A DNA stretch of 48,490 nt from AC-32 sp036265535 (GCA_036265535.1 DATAOV010000027.1:1-48490), one strand, 5' to 3'. Shown: positions 1-10,710, counted from the stretch's first letter. The notes: generated from the letters alone by a model not told the origin. A program made the numbers and translations.

Positions 1-3336
<3,336 letters not shown>

Positions 3337-3501
3337 ATGGGGATGCCTCCCTTAACGGCTCGGAGTGACTTCAGAATGCGGACAGGCGAACGTCGGCGCG
3401 GAACCGCCAAGAATAGCGAAAGAGGTGGTCGCTGCGCAAGGCTGAGCGACGGGTAGGCGCCCGGTAGGCGCCCTCACTATAGAGATTCGCTCCGGAAACC
3501 G

Positions 3502-3529
3502 CCAGAGGCGCCCTTTCGGACGCCTCTGG
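3502..3529 (-). terminator. Hairpin between the secreted-protein gene and rpoB
   Basis: A perfect 9-bp stem (CCAGAGGCG with CGCCTCTGG) closes a loop of 10 bases just after the stop of the 146-aa secreted protein. No clear U-tract follows on the minus strand, so it could be a weak terminator, an attenuator or an RNA-processing site that tunes rpoB level. The rest of the 215-base gap before rpoB holds a TATAGT box (3476-3481, minus) without a convincing -35 partner, two copies of a GGTAGGCGCCC-like repeat near 3450-3473, and the rpoB ribosome binding site. Confidence 0.55.
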
Positions 3530-3551
3530 GGTCTCCGCTTCTGGCCGAGAG

Positions 3552-3992
3552 CTAGCTGGAAGGCGCAGCGGCCTGATGCGCACCGATCTTGCGCGCCGTT
3601 AGATCCGGGGCGCCGCCGTTCTTCAGATCGGCCTTGCAGACCTTCGCGGTCACGTGGACGCGATCGTTCGGAGCGAGCGCGCCGAGGTTGTCGGCGCCCT
3701 GCCGGCGGATGCGCGTCTTCGCGTCGACCATGACCGTGGCCGAGCCCGCCGTCTTGTACGTCTTGCCGTGCTTGTTCGACTGCTTGACGATCATCACGAA
3801 CGACGTGTCGCCATCCGCGGGATCGACGTCGGCGCCGAGGACGCCGCTCAGCATGACCGTGACGGCCGGCTTGCACTTGGCGCCGGTAGTCGGCGGCTTC
3901 TTGCCTTTGTTGCCGGGGTGGTCCTTCGCGACCGCCGCAGAAACGCCGACGAGCGAGACGACCAGGGCGAGAACGAGCACTTTCAACCGCAT
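3552..3992 (-). CDS. Small secreted protein of unknown function between rplL and rpoB
   Basis: The protein has 146 residues. It starts at an ATG (3992) behind a GGAGGT ribosome binding site. It opens with a clear signal peptide (MRLKVLVLALVVSLVGVSAAVA, cleavage probably after AVA near residue 22), then a Lys/Pro-rich linker (KGKKPPTT), then a beta-rich domain ending in a pattern like TRIRRQG...LAPNDRVHVTAKV. That last part resembles small OB-fold-like secreted domains of the DUF5666 kind, but I cannot confirm the family. Two cysteines (in AKCKP and KVCKA) could form a disulfide. Its place inside the ribosomal/RNA polymerase block is unusual. Hairpins flank it on both sides, so it may be transcribed separately. 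Confidence 0.85.
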   Translation of the reverse strand: MRLKVLVLALVVSLVGVSAAVAKDHPGNKGKKPPTTGAKCKPAVTVMLSGVLGADVDPADGDTSFVMIVKQSNKHGKTYKTAGSATVMVDAKTRIRRQGADNLGALAPNDRVHVTAKVCKADLKNGGAPDLTARKIGAHQAAAPSS

Positions 3993-4118
3993 TTGTGTGT
4001 ACCTCCGAGGGGGTGAGGGGTCACCCAGTAGACGGCGTTCTCGGCACCCACCTGCGGCGTGCCCAGCGCAAATCACTGGAATGGGTGACGACCGCTCCCC
4101 GGGCCGAACGTGTAGAGC

Positions 4119-4142
4119 AGGAGCCCGGCGAACCGGGCTCCT
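4119..4142 (-). terminator. Hairpin with UUCG loop immediately after rplL
   Basis: A perfect 10-bp stem (AGGAGCCCGG with CCGGGCTCCT) closes a four-base loop that reads TTCG on the minus strand, a very stable tetraloop. It begins 2 bases past the rplL stop codon. No strong U-tract follows, so it may stop part of the transcripts or protect the 3' end of the rplJL mRNA. Confidence 0.65.
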
Positions 4143-4144
4143 CG

Positions 4145-4534
4145 CTACTTGAGCTCGACTCCCGCGCCTGCTTCCTCGAGCTGCGCCTTGATCTGGTCGG
4201 CCTCCTCCTGCGGAATGCCTTCCTTGACGGGATTGGGCGCGCCGTCCACGAGGTCCTTGGCCTCCTTCAGGCCCAGGCCGGTGATCGCGCGGACGACCTT
4301 GATCACCTGGATCTTCTTGTCGCCTGCGCTCGACAGAACGACGTCGAAGGAGCTCTTCTCCTCCGCAGCCGCGCCGTCGCCTGCGGCCGGAGCGCCGCCC
4401 GCCGCGGCCACCGCGACCGGTGCCGCTGCGCTCACGCCCCACTCCTCTTCGAGCTTGTTCTTCAGCTCGACGAGGTCGAGGACGGTCATGCCGCCCAGCT
4501 GCTCGACGAGCTTGTCGGTATCGGTCTTAGCCAC
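4145..4534 (-). CDS. rplL: 50S ribosomal protein L7/L12 (bL12)
   Basis: This is bL12, the stalk protein that recruits translation factors to the ribosome. It has 129 residues: the N-terminal dimerisation helix region (1-35), an Ala/Gly-rich hinge (36-58), and the C-terminal domain with the conserved pattern KIQVIKVVRAITGLGLKEAKDLV. The start is a GTG at 4534. It overlaps the end of rplJ by 8 bases, and its ribosome binding site (GGAGGAGAG) lies inside rplJ. The overlap suggests translational coupling, in keeping with the need for several L12 copies per L10. Confidence 0.97.
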   Translation of the reverse strand: MAKTDTDKLVEQLGGMTVLDLVELKNKLEEEWGVSAAAPVAVAAAGGAPAAGDGAAAEEKSSFDVVLSSAGDKKIQVIKVVRAITGLGLKEAKDLVDGAPNPVKEGIPQEEADQIKAQLEEAGAGVELK

Positions 4535-5231
4535 TGCTCTCCTCCTCTTGCTCCGCCTCCGCCTCCGGCTCGGGCTCTGCCTCCGCCTCGGCTGACGGCT
4601 CTTCGGTTGCGTCCTCAGCAGGCGCCTCCGCCTGCGGTTCTTGCTCCTCGGCCTCCTGCGGTTCTGCCTCGGCCTCTGCCCGAGGCTCCTCCGGGACCGT
4701 CTCGCCTTGCTCCTCGAGCTGCCTGATCCGGGCGTCGATCACGCCGACGAGGTCGCGCAGCGGGGCGGCGAAGAGTCCCACTACCGTCGTCACCGGCGCG
4801 ATCACGGCGCCGGCAAGTTGGGCTCGCAGCACATCCGCCGTGGGCAGCGTCGCGAGCTGCTTGATCTCGGCGTCGCCGACGACGGCGCCCTCGAACACGC
4901 CACCGCGAATCACGAGCACGTCGTTCGCGCGGGCTGTCTCGCTGAGCACCTTGGCCACCGCGACCGGGTCGCTCTCGGCCTCGAGGAATGCGATCGCGGT
5001 CGGCCCGTCGATCAGGCCGAGCACGTCCTCCTTGCCGGCGGCCTCAGCTGCACGGCGGGTAAGAGTGTTCTTCACCACCGTGAAGCGCGCCCCGGCGTCG
5101 AGCAGACGGCTGCGGAGCTCGTCGATCTCCGGCATCGTCAGGCCGCGGTAGTCCGCGACCATCAACGTCTCCGAGTCGCGCAGGCGCTGGGCCAGCTGCT
5201 CGACGACTCGCTCTTTTTGCTCCTTCAGCAT
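4527..5231 (-). CDS. rplJ: 50S ribosomal protein L10 (uL10) with a long acidic C-terminal tail
   Basis: uL10 forms the base of the ribosomal stalk, binds 23S rRNA and carries bL12 dimers. The first 170 residues are ordinary uL10 (VADYRGLTMPEIDELR, VVKNTLTRRA, FAAPLRDLVGVIDARI). The normal family length is about 165-180, but here the protein runs to 234 residues. The extra 60 or so are almost only Glu, Ala, Pro and Gln, ending EESSG. The coding is regular and the frame runs straight into the rplL overlap, so this is not a frameshift artefact. The start is the ATG at 5231, with a GAAGAGGTGA ribosome binding region. Confidence 0.96.
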   Translation of the reverse strand: MLKEQKERVVEQLAQRLRDSETLMVADYRGLTMPEIDELRSRLLDAGARFTVVKNTLTRRAAEAAGKEDVLGLIDGPTAIAFLEAESDPVAVAKVLSETARANDVLVIRGGVFEGAVVGDAEIKQLATLPTADVLRAQLAGAVIAPVTTVVGLFAAPLRDLVGVIDARIRQLEEQGETVPEEPRAEAEAEPQEAEEQEPQAEAPAEDATEEPSAEAEAEPEPEAEAEQEEESSG

Positions 5232-5353
5232 GGATTCACCTCTTCACGAAACGAGCCCGCGCTCGGGCGGGCTCGGAGGGACGATGCCTTCCTTGCTCCG
5301 CCTGCGCTGGGCTTCCGCCTCACGGCTGCCAGCGGTCTCGGGCGTCAGACTCT
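5232..5353 (-). ncRNA. Ribosomal protein L10 leader (autoregulatory 5' UTR)
   Basis: This 122-base gap between rplA and rplJ carries features of the bacterial L10 leader, to which excess L10-(L12)4 binds to repress its own operon. On the minus strand I see an AGACCGCTGGC segment and a CCAGCGCAGG segment, as in other actinobacterial L10 leaders. Next comes a 9-bp hairpin (5252-5260 with 5267-5275) followed by TTTCGT, which could act as an attenuator. The call is by position and motif memory; a covariance-model search would settle it. Confidence 0.7.
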
Positions 5354-6097
5354 CTACGCGGGTACTGCTTCTTCTTCCGGCTGTGCTCCTTCGAGGTCTT
5401 CCACGATGCCCCTCGTCCGCGCCGGGTCGACGTGGATCCCGGGGCCCATCGTGCTCGTCAGTGTAACCGTCTTGATGTAGCGGCCCTTCGCCGCCGCCGG
5501 CTTGGCGCGCATGATCTCGTCGATCAGCGCCGCGTAGTTCTCGAGCAGCTGGCGCTCGTCGAAGCTCTTCTTGCCGATCGTGACGTGGACGTTCGCGCCA
5601 CGGTCGGTGCGGTACTCGAGCTTGCCGGCCTTCGCGTCCCGGACGGCCTTCGCGAGGTCCATCGTGACCGTGCCGGTCTTCGGGTTCGGCATCTTCCCGC
5701 GAGGGCCGAGGATGCGGCCGAGCTTTCCGACGACGCCCATCTGGTCGGGTGTGGCGATCGCGACGTCGAACTCATCGAAGCCCTCCTCGATCTTCGAGGC
5801 GAGGTCGTTCGTGCCGACGACGTCGGCGCCCGCGTCCTGTGCCTCGCGTGCCTTCTCGCCCTCGGCGAAGACGGCCACCGTCGTCTCGCGGCCGGTGCCG
5901 TGCGGGAGCATCAGCGTCCCGCGCAGCTGCTGCTCCGCGTGACGCACGTTGAGCCCGAGGTTGAAGTGCGCCTCGACGCTCTCGTCGAACTTGGCCGTCT
6001 CCGCACCCTTGAGCATCCGGACCGCCTCGGCGGGCGAGTAGAGCTGCTCGCGGTCGATCTGCGCGCGCGCGTTCCGGTAGGCCTTGCCGTGTCTCAC
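5354..6097 (-). CDS. rplA: 50S ribosomal protein L1 (uL1)
   Basis: uL1 forms the mobile L1 stalk near the ribosomal E site and helps release deacylated tRNA. The 247 residues include the typical uL1 patterns (VDLNLGLN-like FNLGLNVRHAEQQLRGTLMLPHGTG, the GRILGPRGKMPNPKTGTV core, and the C-terminal GRYIKTVTLTSTMGPG). About ten acidic/Ala residues extend the end (EGAQPEEEAVPA). It starts with a GTG at 6097 that overlaps the rplK stop by 4 bases (GTGA), so the two are translationally coupled. Confidence 0.97.
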   Translation of the reverse strand: MRHGKAYRNARAQIDREQLYSPAEAVRMLKGAETAKFDESVEAHFNLGLNVRHAEQQLRGTLMLPHGTGRETTVAVFAEGEKAREAQDAGADVVGTNDLASKIEEGFDEFDVAIATPDQMGVVGKLGRILGPRGKMPNPKTGTVTMDLAKAVRDAKAGKLEYRTDRGANVHVTIGKKSFDERQLLENYAALIDEIMRAKPAAAKGRYIKTVTLTSTMGPGIHVDPARTRGIVEDLEGAQPEEEAVPA

Positions 6098-6519
6098 AGG
6101 TCGGTCTCCACGCCCATCGAGCGGGCGGTCCCAGCGACGATCAGCATCGCGTGGTCGACGTCGCGCGCGTTCAGGTCCGGCATCTTCGTCTCGGCGATCG
6201 AGCGCAGCTGGTCGCGCGTGAGACGCCCGACCTTCTCGCGGTTGGGCTCGCCGGAGCCCTTCTCCAGGCGCAGCGCCTCCTTGATCAGGACGGCGGCCGG
6301 CGGCGTCTTGGTGATGAAGTCGAACGAGCGGTCCTCGTACACCGTGATCTCGACCGGGATGATGCGGCCGTTTTCCTGCGCCGTCTGTGCGTTGAAGGCC
6401 TTGCAGAACTCCATGATGTTGACCCCGTGCTGGCCGAGGGCGGGGCCGACCGGCGGCGCCGGGTTGGCCTGCCCGCCGGGGATCTGGAGCTTGATGAGTG
6501 TCAGAACCTTCTTGGCCAT
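6094..6519 (-). CDS. rplK: 50S ribosomal protein L11 (uL11)
   Basis: uL11 binds the GTPase-associated centre of 23S rRNA together with L10. The 141 residues match the family length and motifs: LQIPGGQANPAPPVGPALGQHGVNIMEFCKAFN at the N-terminus and a C-terminal rRNA-binding domain ending in GTARSMGVETDL (family ends with a similar GTARSMG). The ATG start at 6519 overlaps the nusG stop by one base (TGATG). Confidence 0.98.
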   Translation of the reverse strand: MAKKVLTLIKLQIPGGQANPAPPVGPALGQHGVNIMEFCKAFNAQTAQENGRIIPVEITVYEDRSFDFITKTPPAAVLIKEALRLEKGSGEPNREKVGRLTRDQLRSIAETKMPDLNARDVDHAMLIVAGTARSMGVETDL

Positions 6520-7049
6520 CAGTCGATCTTCTTCACCTGGTCGAAGCCGAGCTCGACCGGAACCTGGCGCTCGAAGATGTCCACGAGCACCTTCAGCTTC
6601 TGCTGATCCGGGTTGACGTCGACGATCTCGCCGTCGAAGTCCGAGAGCGGGCCGGAGGTTACCTTCACCGACTCGCCCAGTGAGAACTCGACCTGGGCCC
6701 TCGGGCGCTCGCCGGTCGCGGCGCCGGTGCGCAGGATCCGGTCGACCTCGCCCTGCGAGAGCGGAACCGGCTTGGAACCGGCTCCGACGAAGCCAGTCAC
6801 GCCAGGCGTGTTCTTCACGACCGTCCAGGCCTCGTCGTTCAGGTCCATGTTCACGAGCACGTAGCCCGGGAGGATTCGCTTCTCGGTCTGGACCTTCTGG
6901 CCATCCTTGGTCTCGACCACTTGTTCGGTCGGGACGACGACCCGGCGGAAGCGTGTCTGTTGCGCCATGGAGTCGATCCGGTGCTCGAGGTTCGTCTTGA
7001 CCTTGTTCTCGTGCCCGGAATAGGTGTTGATCGCGTACCAGCGGAACAT
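6519..7049 (-). CDS. nusG: Transcription termination/antitermination factor NusG
   Basis: NusG binds RNA polymerase and links it to Rho or the ribosome. The protein has 176 residues: an NGN domain (RWYAINTYSGHENKVKTNLE ... RILPGYVLVNMDL ... TPGVTGFVG) and a C-terminal KOW domain (VKVTSGPLSDFDGEIVDVN). It lacks the long acidic N-terminal extension seen in many actinobacterial NusG proteins and starts right at MFRWYAI. It lies 8 bases downstream of secE. Confidence 0.97.
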   Translation of the reverse strand: MFRWYAINTYSGHENKVKTNLEHRIDSMAQQTRFRRVVVPTEQVVETKDGQKVQTEKRILPGYVLVNMDLNDEAWTVVKNTPGVTGFVGAGSKPVPLSQGEVDRILRTGAATGERPRAQVEFSLGESVKVTSGPLSDFDGEIVDVNPDQQKLKVLVDIFERQVPVELGFDQVKKID

Positions 7050-7057
7050 CGGAGCCC

Positions 7058-7393
7058 CTACCCGCCCAGCAGGACGTGCTGGACGAAGCGACGGAAGATC
7101 TCGTCGGCGAGGAACAGGTACGTACCCGTGATCAGGCAGGCGATCAGGACGACGACGGTTCCCTGGATCAGCTGCTGCTGGCCCGGCCAGTCGACCTTCT
7201 TCAGCTCGCCCCAGGACTCCTGGACGAAGTTCCAGAAGCCGCCGCCGGGAACGTGGCGGCCGCCGTCTGCGCTCGCGGGCTCGGCCGCCGGGCGTAGCTG
7301 CTGTTGGCGCGGACGCGTGCGCTGGGCCGCGGACTGGCTCTCGAGCTGAGCGGCGCGGCGGGCGCGGCGCTCGGAACGGGTCTGTCGCGCCAC
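7058..7393 (-). CDS. secE: Protein translocase subunit SecE
   Basis: SecE is the essential small subunit of the SecYEG channel. I place the start at a GTG (7393), which overlaps the rpmG stop by one base and follows a GGGAGACGAGG ribosome binding region. This gives 111 residues. The N-terminal half is Arg/Gln-rich and probably disordered. The C-terminal half has the SecE signature (FVQESWGELKKVDWPGQQQL), an amphipathic helix followed by one membrane segment (GTVVVLIACLITGTYLFLAD). A longer reading from an upstream start would overlap rpmG and is unlikely. Confidence 0.93.
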   Translation of the reverse strand: MARQTRSERRARRAAQLESQSAAQRTRPRQQQLRPAAEPASADGGRHVPGGGFWNFVQESWGELKKVDWPGQQQLIQGTVVVLIACLITGTYLFLADEIFRRFVQHVLLGG

Positions 7394-7554
7394 TACCTCG
7401 TCTCCCGGTGGGGCGTGTGCCTGCCGCACCAGCGGCAGTACTTGCTGAATTCGACGCGGTCCGGCGTGTTCCGCTTCGACTTCATGGTCTGATAGTTACG
7501 CCGCTTGCACTCCGTGCAGGCGAGCGTGATCCCAACTCTGACTCCGGTTGCCAT
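7393..7554 (-). CDS. rpmG: 50S ribosomal protein L33 (bL33), zinc-ribbon type
   Basis: This short frame encodes 53 residues starting at ATG 7554: MATGVRVGITLACTECK, then RNYQTMKSKRNTPDRVEFSK and YCRWCGRHTPHRETR. Two CxxC pairs (Cys13/Cys16 and Cys40/Cys43) mark the zinc-binding form of bL33. The gene lies between tRNA-Met and secE, the usual place for rpmG in many bacteria. Its TAG stop shares one base with the GTG start of secE. Confidence 0.95.
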   Translation of the reverse strand: MATGVRVGITLACTECKRRNYQTMKSKRNTPDRVEFSKYCRWCGRHTPHRETR

Positions 7555-7588
7555 GTCTGTTCGTCAGTCCTTCGAGTTCGCGAGGAGG

Positions 7589-7662
7589 TAGCGGCGGGAG
7601 GACTCGAACCTCCGACACGCGGATTATGATTCCGCTGCTCTAACCAACTGAGCTACGCCGCC
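7589..7662 (-). tRNA. tRNA-Met (anticodon CAT), elongator type
   Basis: A complete 74-base cloverleaf can be drawn on the minus strand. The acceptor stem is GGCGGCG with CGCCGCT (G1-U72 wobble). The D-arm is GCTC...GAGC, the anticodon stem is GCGGA/TCCGC with loop ATCATAA (anticodon CAT at 7626-7628), and the T-arm is GGAGG-TTCGAGT-CCTCC. The discriminator is A, followed by CC, then T, so the final A of the CCA end is not encoded. The anticodon-loop context resembles elongator methionine tRNA. A tRNA-Ile with modified CAU cannot be excluded from sequence alone. Confidence 0.95.
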
Positions 7663-7673
7663 GCGCGCGGCTG

Positions 7674-7679
7674 AGTGTA
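7674..7679 (-). promoter_or_regulatory. Possible -10 box for the tRNA-Met/rpmG/secE/nusG unit
   Basis: TACACT on the minus strand lies 11 bases before the first base of the mature tRNA, a good distance for a vegetative -10 box. No convincing -35 hexamer is visible 16-18 bases upstream, so the call is tentative. The divergent creatininase gene begins about 35 bases away. Confidence 0.35.
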
Positions 7680-7712
7680 GCAGTCGTCCTTTCGAATCTT
7701 AGGCGGTCGCCC

Positions 7713-8414
7713 GTGCACGTCCACGAGCTCAACTGGATGCAGCTGGAGGAGTACCTCGCGCGGGACGACCGGATCGTCCTGCCTCTCGGCTCGACGGAGC
7801 AGCACGGCTACCTCTCGCTCGGCACGGACAACATCCTCGGAGAGCGGGTCTCACTCGAGGCGGCCGAGCCGCTCGGAGTGCCGGTGCTGTCGGTGCTTCC
7901 ATACGGGCTGACGCCGGCGTTCGGCGCCTTCCCCGGAAGCCCGTCGCTGCGGTTCGAGACGCTGATCGCGGTGCTGCGGGACGTGCTCGACTCGCTCCAC
8001 GAGCAGGGCTTCCGCCGCTTCCTGCTCGTGAACGCGCACGGCGGCAACGCGCCTGTGAGCGGACTGCTGAGGGAATGGACGGCAGACCACGCCGCTGGGC
8101 AGGCGATCTTCCACAGCTGGTTCAACGGGCCGAAGGTGCTCGAGGTCGCGCTCGCGATCGACGAGGAGTACTCGCATGCGAACTGGGGCGAAGACTTTCC
8201 CTGGACCCGCCTCGAGGGCGTCGCAGTGCCGGCAGAGGGGAAGCCGATGCTGGACGAGGCGGCCTACCGCGTCGCGGGCCCGGTCGAGGTGCGCGAGTTG
8301 ATCGGCGATGGGTCCTTCGGTGGGCTCTACCGGCGCTCCGACCACGAGATGCAGCGGATCTGGGAGGCCGGCGTGCGCGAGGTTCGAGAGCTGCTCGAGA
8401 GCGGCTGGCGATGA
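7713..8414 (+). CDS. Creatininase-family amidohydrolase
   Basis: The family holds metal-dependent amidohydrolases (creatininase, the mycofactocin peptidase MftE, FAPy deformylase). The 233 residues show the metal-site pattern: LPLGSTEQHGYLSLGTDN (Glu, His, Asp ligands), the glycine-rich NAHGGN loop, and a SHANWGED stretch where the family has a His...Glu ligand pair. The gene starts at a GTG (7713) without a strong ribosome binding site and overlaps pdxH by 4 bases. The substrate cannot be told from sequence. No mycofactocin genes are near, so MftE is unlikely. Confidence 0.88.
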   Translation: MHVHELNWMQLEEYLARDDRIVLPLGSTEQHGYLSLGTDNILGERVSLEAAEPLGVPVLSVLPYGLTPAFGAFPGSPSLRFETLIAVLRDVLDSLHEQGFRRFLLVNAHGGNAPVSGLLREWTADHAAGQAIFHSWFNGPKVLEVALAIDEEYSHANWGEDFPWTRLEGVAVPAEGKPMLDEAAYRVAGPVEVRELIGDGSFGGLYRRSDHEMQRIWEAGVREVRELLESGWR

Positions 8415-8989
8415 CCGGGGCCAACCCCGTCGGACAGTTCAACGACTGGCTCGCCGAGGCCCGCGCGGCCGGAGTGCCGGTTCCGGAGGCGATGACGCTC
8501 GCGACGGCCGATGCGTCGGGCAATCCATCGGCCCGAATGTTGCTCCTGAAGAGCGCCGACGACCGGGGCTTCACCTTCTTCACGGGCTACGAAAGCCGCA
8601 AGGGGCGCGAGCTCGCCGAGAACCCGCGTGCCGCGATCGTCGTCTACTGGAACGCGCTCGGACGCCAGGTCCGAGTCGAGGGAACCGTACGCCGGCTTCC
8701 GGCCGAGGAGTCGGACGAGTACTGGGCCACGCGGCCGGTGCGGTCGCGCGGGGCTGCGGCGGCCTCGCGACAAAGCGAGCCGCTGGCCTCGCTGGAGGAT
8801 CTCGAAGCCGAGGCCGAGCGCCTGCTGGCGGAGCACGACGGCGAGGTCCCGCGCCCCGAGCGCTGGGGCGGCTACCTCCTCGAGCCCGACGCGATCGAGC
8901 TCTGGCAGCACCGGGACGACCGCCTGCACGATCGCACTAGGTTCACGCGCGAGGGCGATTCGTGGCGAGCCGAGCGCCTTGCACCCTGA
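8411..8989 (+). CDS. pdxH: Pyridoxamine 5'-phosphate oxidase
   Basis: This FMN enzyme oxidises pyridoxamine or pyridoxine 5'-phosphate to pyridoxal 5'-phosphate, the last step of vitamin B6 salvage. The 192 residues carry the family signatures in order: AMTLATADASGNPSARMLLLK, FTFFTGYESRKGRELAENPRAAIVVYW, VRVEGTVRRLP, and the C-terminal WGGYLLEPDAIELWQ...RLHDR pattern. It is slightly shorter than E. coli PdxH (218) because the N-terminus is short. The ATG start overlaps the previous stop (ATGA), so it is coupled to the creatininase-family gene. Confidence 0.93.
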   Translation: MTGANPVGQFNDWLAEARAAGVPVPEAMTLATADASGNPSARMLLLKSADDRGFTFFTGYESRKGRELAENPRAAIVVYWNALGRQVRVEGTVRRLPAEESDEYWATRPVRSRGAAAASRQSEPLASLEDLEAEAERLLAEHDGEVPRPERWGGYLLEPDAIELWQHRDDRLHDRTRFTREGDSWRAERLAP

Positions 8990-9018
8990 GCTCGGCGTCG
9001 TGGCGCTAGGGTGGAGAT

Positions 9019-9614
9019 GTGGCCGCTAAGCCGACCCTCCTGCTCATCGACCTACAGCGGGCGTTCGACGAGCCGGGCTGGGGCCCTCGGAGCAACCCCG
9101 ACGCGGAAAGTCACGTAGCCGAGCTGCTCGCCGCGTGGCGCGACGCTGGGCTCCGGTAATCCACGTGCGGCATCGAAGCGTCGAGGCCAACGGTCTGTTC
9201 CGCGACGGAGGGTTCGAGTTCAAGGCGGAGGCGATGCCCGGCGACGGTGAGCCGGTGCTCGAGAAGACCGTCAACAACGCCTTCGTCGGCACCGATCTCG
9301 AGCGACGATTGCGCGCAGCCGGCGCGCACACCGTCGTCGTTGCCGGCCTGACCACCGATCACTGTTGCTCGACGACGGCGCGCATGGCTTCGGATCTCGG
9401 CTTCGAGGTGTGGTTTCTCGCGGATGCGACGGCGACACATGCCCGCGAGGTGCCAGGCGGCCCGCGGTTCGACCCCGGCACGGCGCACGAGGCGGCCCTC
9501 GCGAGCCTGAGCGACGAGTTCGCCGAGATCGTGGACACGGCTGTGGTCGTCAGCCGCGTGCAAAGAGCGTGCAAAGAGGCACACGCGCGCGTAGGGGCCG
9601 GCAACGTTGCCTAG
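9019..9614 (+). pseudogene. Isochorismatase-family cysteine hydrolase, frameshifted
   Basis: The first frame starts at GTG 9019 and reads MAAKPTLLLIDLQRAFD (catalytic Asp) up to RDAGLR, then meets TAA at 9157. The same protein continues in another frame with PVIHVRHRS, LEKTVNNAFVGTDL (Lys region) and VVVAGLTTDHCCSTTARMA (catalytic Cys in the usual place). A single missing base near 9151-9156, within a CTCCGG run, explains the break. The protein would otherwise have about 198 residues, normal for the family. The C-terminal 20 or so residues (RVQRACKEAHARVGAG) do not look like the family. Either a true pseudogene or a sequencing/assembly error fits. Confidence 0.85.
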
Positions 9615-9750
9615 CCGAGCGCGCTCGCGTTCGAGAATGTCGTCGTCGGAATCGTGCAGACCGCACGCAGGATGCGCTTCCTTGATCAGTGCCTCGAGCT
9701 CGCCTGGTCGTGGCAGCGCGGATGGCCTCGGTGGGTCACGACGGACGCGT

Positions 9751-9989
9751 CTAGGCCAGCCTCTCGATGACACCGATGACCTCGTCCGGCCGGTAGCCTT
9801 GCTTGCGGGCGAACTGCTAATAGATCACACGCGCGCGCGAGGACGGCCCCGTCCGCAGGCGTCCCGGCGACGGTGATTCCGCGTCCGCGACGAAACTCGA
9901 GCAGCCCCTCGTCGCGCAGCATCCGCAGCGCGCGCAGGACGGTGTTCGCGTTGACGCCGAACACTGCTGCGAGGTCACGCGCCGGCGGA
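9751..9989 (-). pseudogene. Remnant of a short GntR-type regulator (5' truncated and frameshifted)
   Basis: Read on the minus strand, homology begins abruptly at PPARDLAAVFGVNANTVLRALRM and LRDEGLLEFRRGRGITVAGTP, a GntR-family winged-helix segment. After DLLA (near 9815) the frame breaks and continues one frame away as FARKQGYRPDEVIGVIERLA, ending in TAG at 9751. The N-terminal third of the DNA-binding domain is missing; its place is taken by the stop codon of the cation-transporter gene (9992-9994). This looks like a deletion junction plus a later frameshift. The 136 bases between this remnant and the isochorismatase-family stop hold nothing I recognise. Confidence 0.75.
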
Positions 9990-9991
9990 TT

Positions 9992-10660
9992 TCAGCACGC
10001 GTCGCAACAGCCCTCGCCGCGCCAGCTTTCCCGGCCCTCTTTGACGGCCACGGCGGCGATCACGAGCGCCGCGGCCGGGTCGGCCCACCACCAACCGGCA
10101 AGCGCGTTGGCGAGCAGGCCGATGAGCAGCGCAACCGAGAGGTAGGCACAGACCATGTTCTGCATGCCCTCCTTCACAGTGGCCGATGAGTGCAGGCTGC
10201 TCCCGACGCGTTGCTTTGCCCGTGCCAGGAGCGGCATCGTGATGGCCGCGACTGCCGCGAGCCCGACCCCGACCCAGCTTGTCTCCGCGTGCTCCCCGCC
10301 GACCACGGAGCGAATCGCCTCGACAGTCACGTAGGCCGCGAGAAGGAAGAAGCTCGCGGCGATCAGCTGCTGTGCCCGGCGCTCGGACGTGGCCGAGTGA
10401 AGCCGGCCGCCGGTGAACAGCCAGACGACGACGAAGCCGGCGAAGGCCTCGATCAGGCTGTCCGCCCCGAAACCGATCAGGGCGATGGAACCGGCGGCGA
10501 TACCAGCGCCAAGAGCAATGGCGAACTCGATGAAATGCCATGCGATCCCACCCCAGGCCAAGAGTCGGGCTCGCCTCTGAAGGCGTAGCCGCTCGCCGGC
10601 TCCAGGGACGCGCAGACGGCCGAGTGACTCTGTCTCGACGAGGTGCTGTGCCACCCTCAT
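9992..10660 (-). CDS. Cation-efflux-like (CDF superfamily) membrane protein
   Basis: The 222-residue protein has about five to six membrane segments, for example AWGGIAWHFIEFAIALGAGIAAG, SIALIGFGADSLIEAFAGFVVVWLF, and LIAASFFLLAAYVTVEAIRSVV. The GADSLIEAFAGF pattern resembles the metal-binding HxxxD region of cation diffusion facilitators, although the first His is replaced. The last residues (GEGCCDAC) are a cysteine-rich tail that could bind metal. It starts at an ATG (10660). It lacks the cytoplasmic CDF domain. Transport of a divalent metal is likely but unproven. It lies downstream of pilC, 158 bases away. Confidence 0.75.
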   Translation of the reverse strand: MRVAQHLVETESLGRLRVPGAGERLRLQRRARLLAWGGIAWHFIEFAIALGAGIAAGSIALIGFGADSLIEAFAGFVVVWLFTGGRLHSATSERRAQQLIAASFFLLAAYVTVEAIRSVVGGEHAETSWVGVGLAAVAAITMPLLARAKQRVGSSLHSSATVKEGMQNMVCAYLSVALLIGLLANALAGWWWADPAAALVIAAVAVKEGRESWRGEGCCDAC

Positions 10661-10710
10661 AGCGTATTCCTCGCCGCCGATCAGACGCCGTTTTCGCGGC
10701 TACGTGGGTA

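Noticed and set aside
3476..3481. TATAGT as the rpoB promoter -10 box
   Set aside because: No acceptable -35 hexamer lies 16-18 bases upstream, so I only mention it in the terminator entry.
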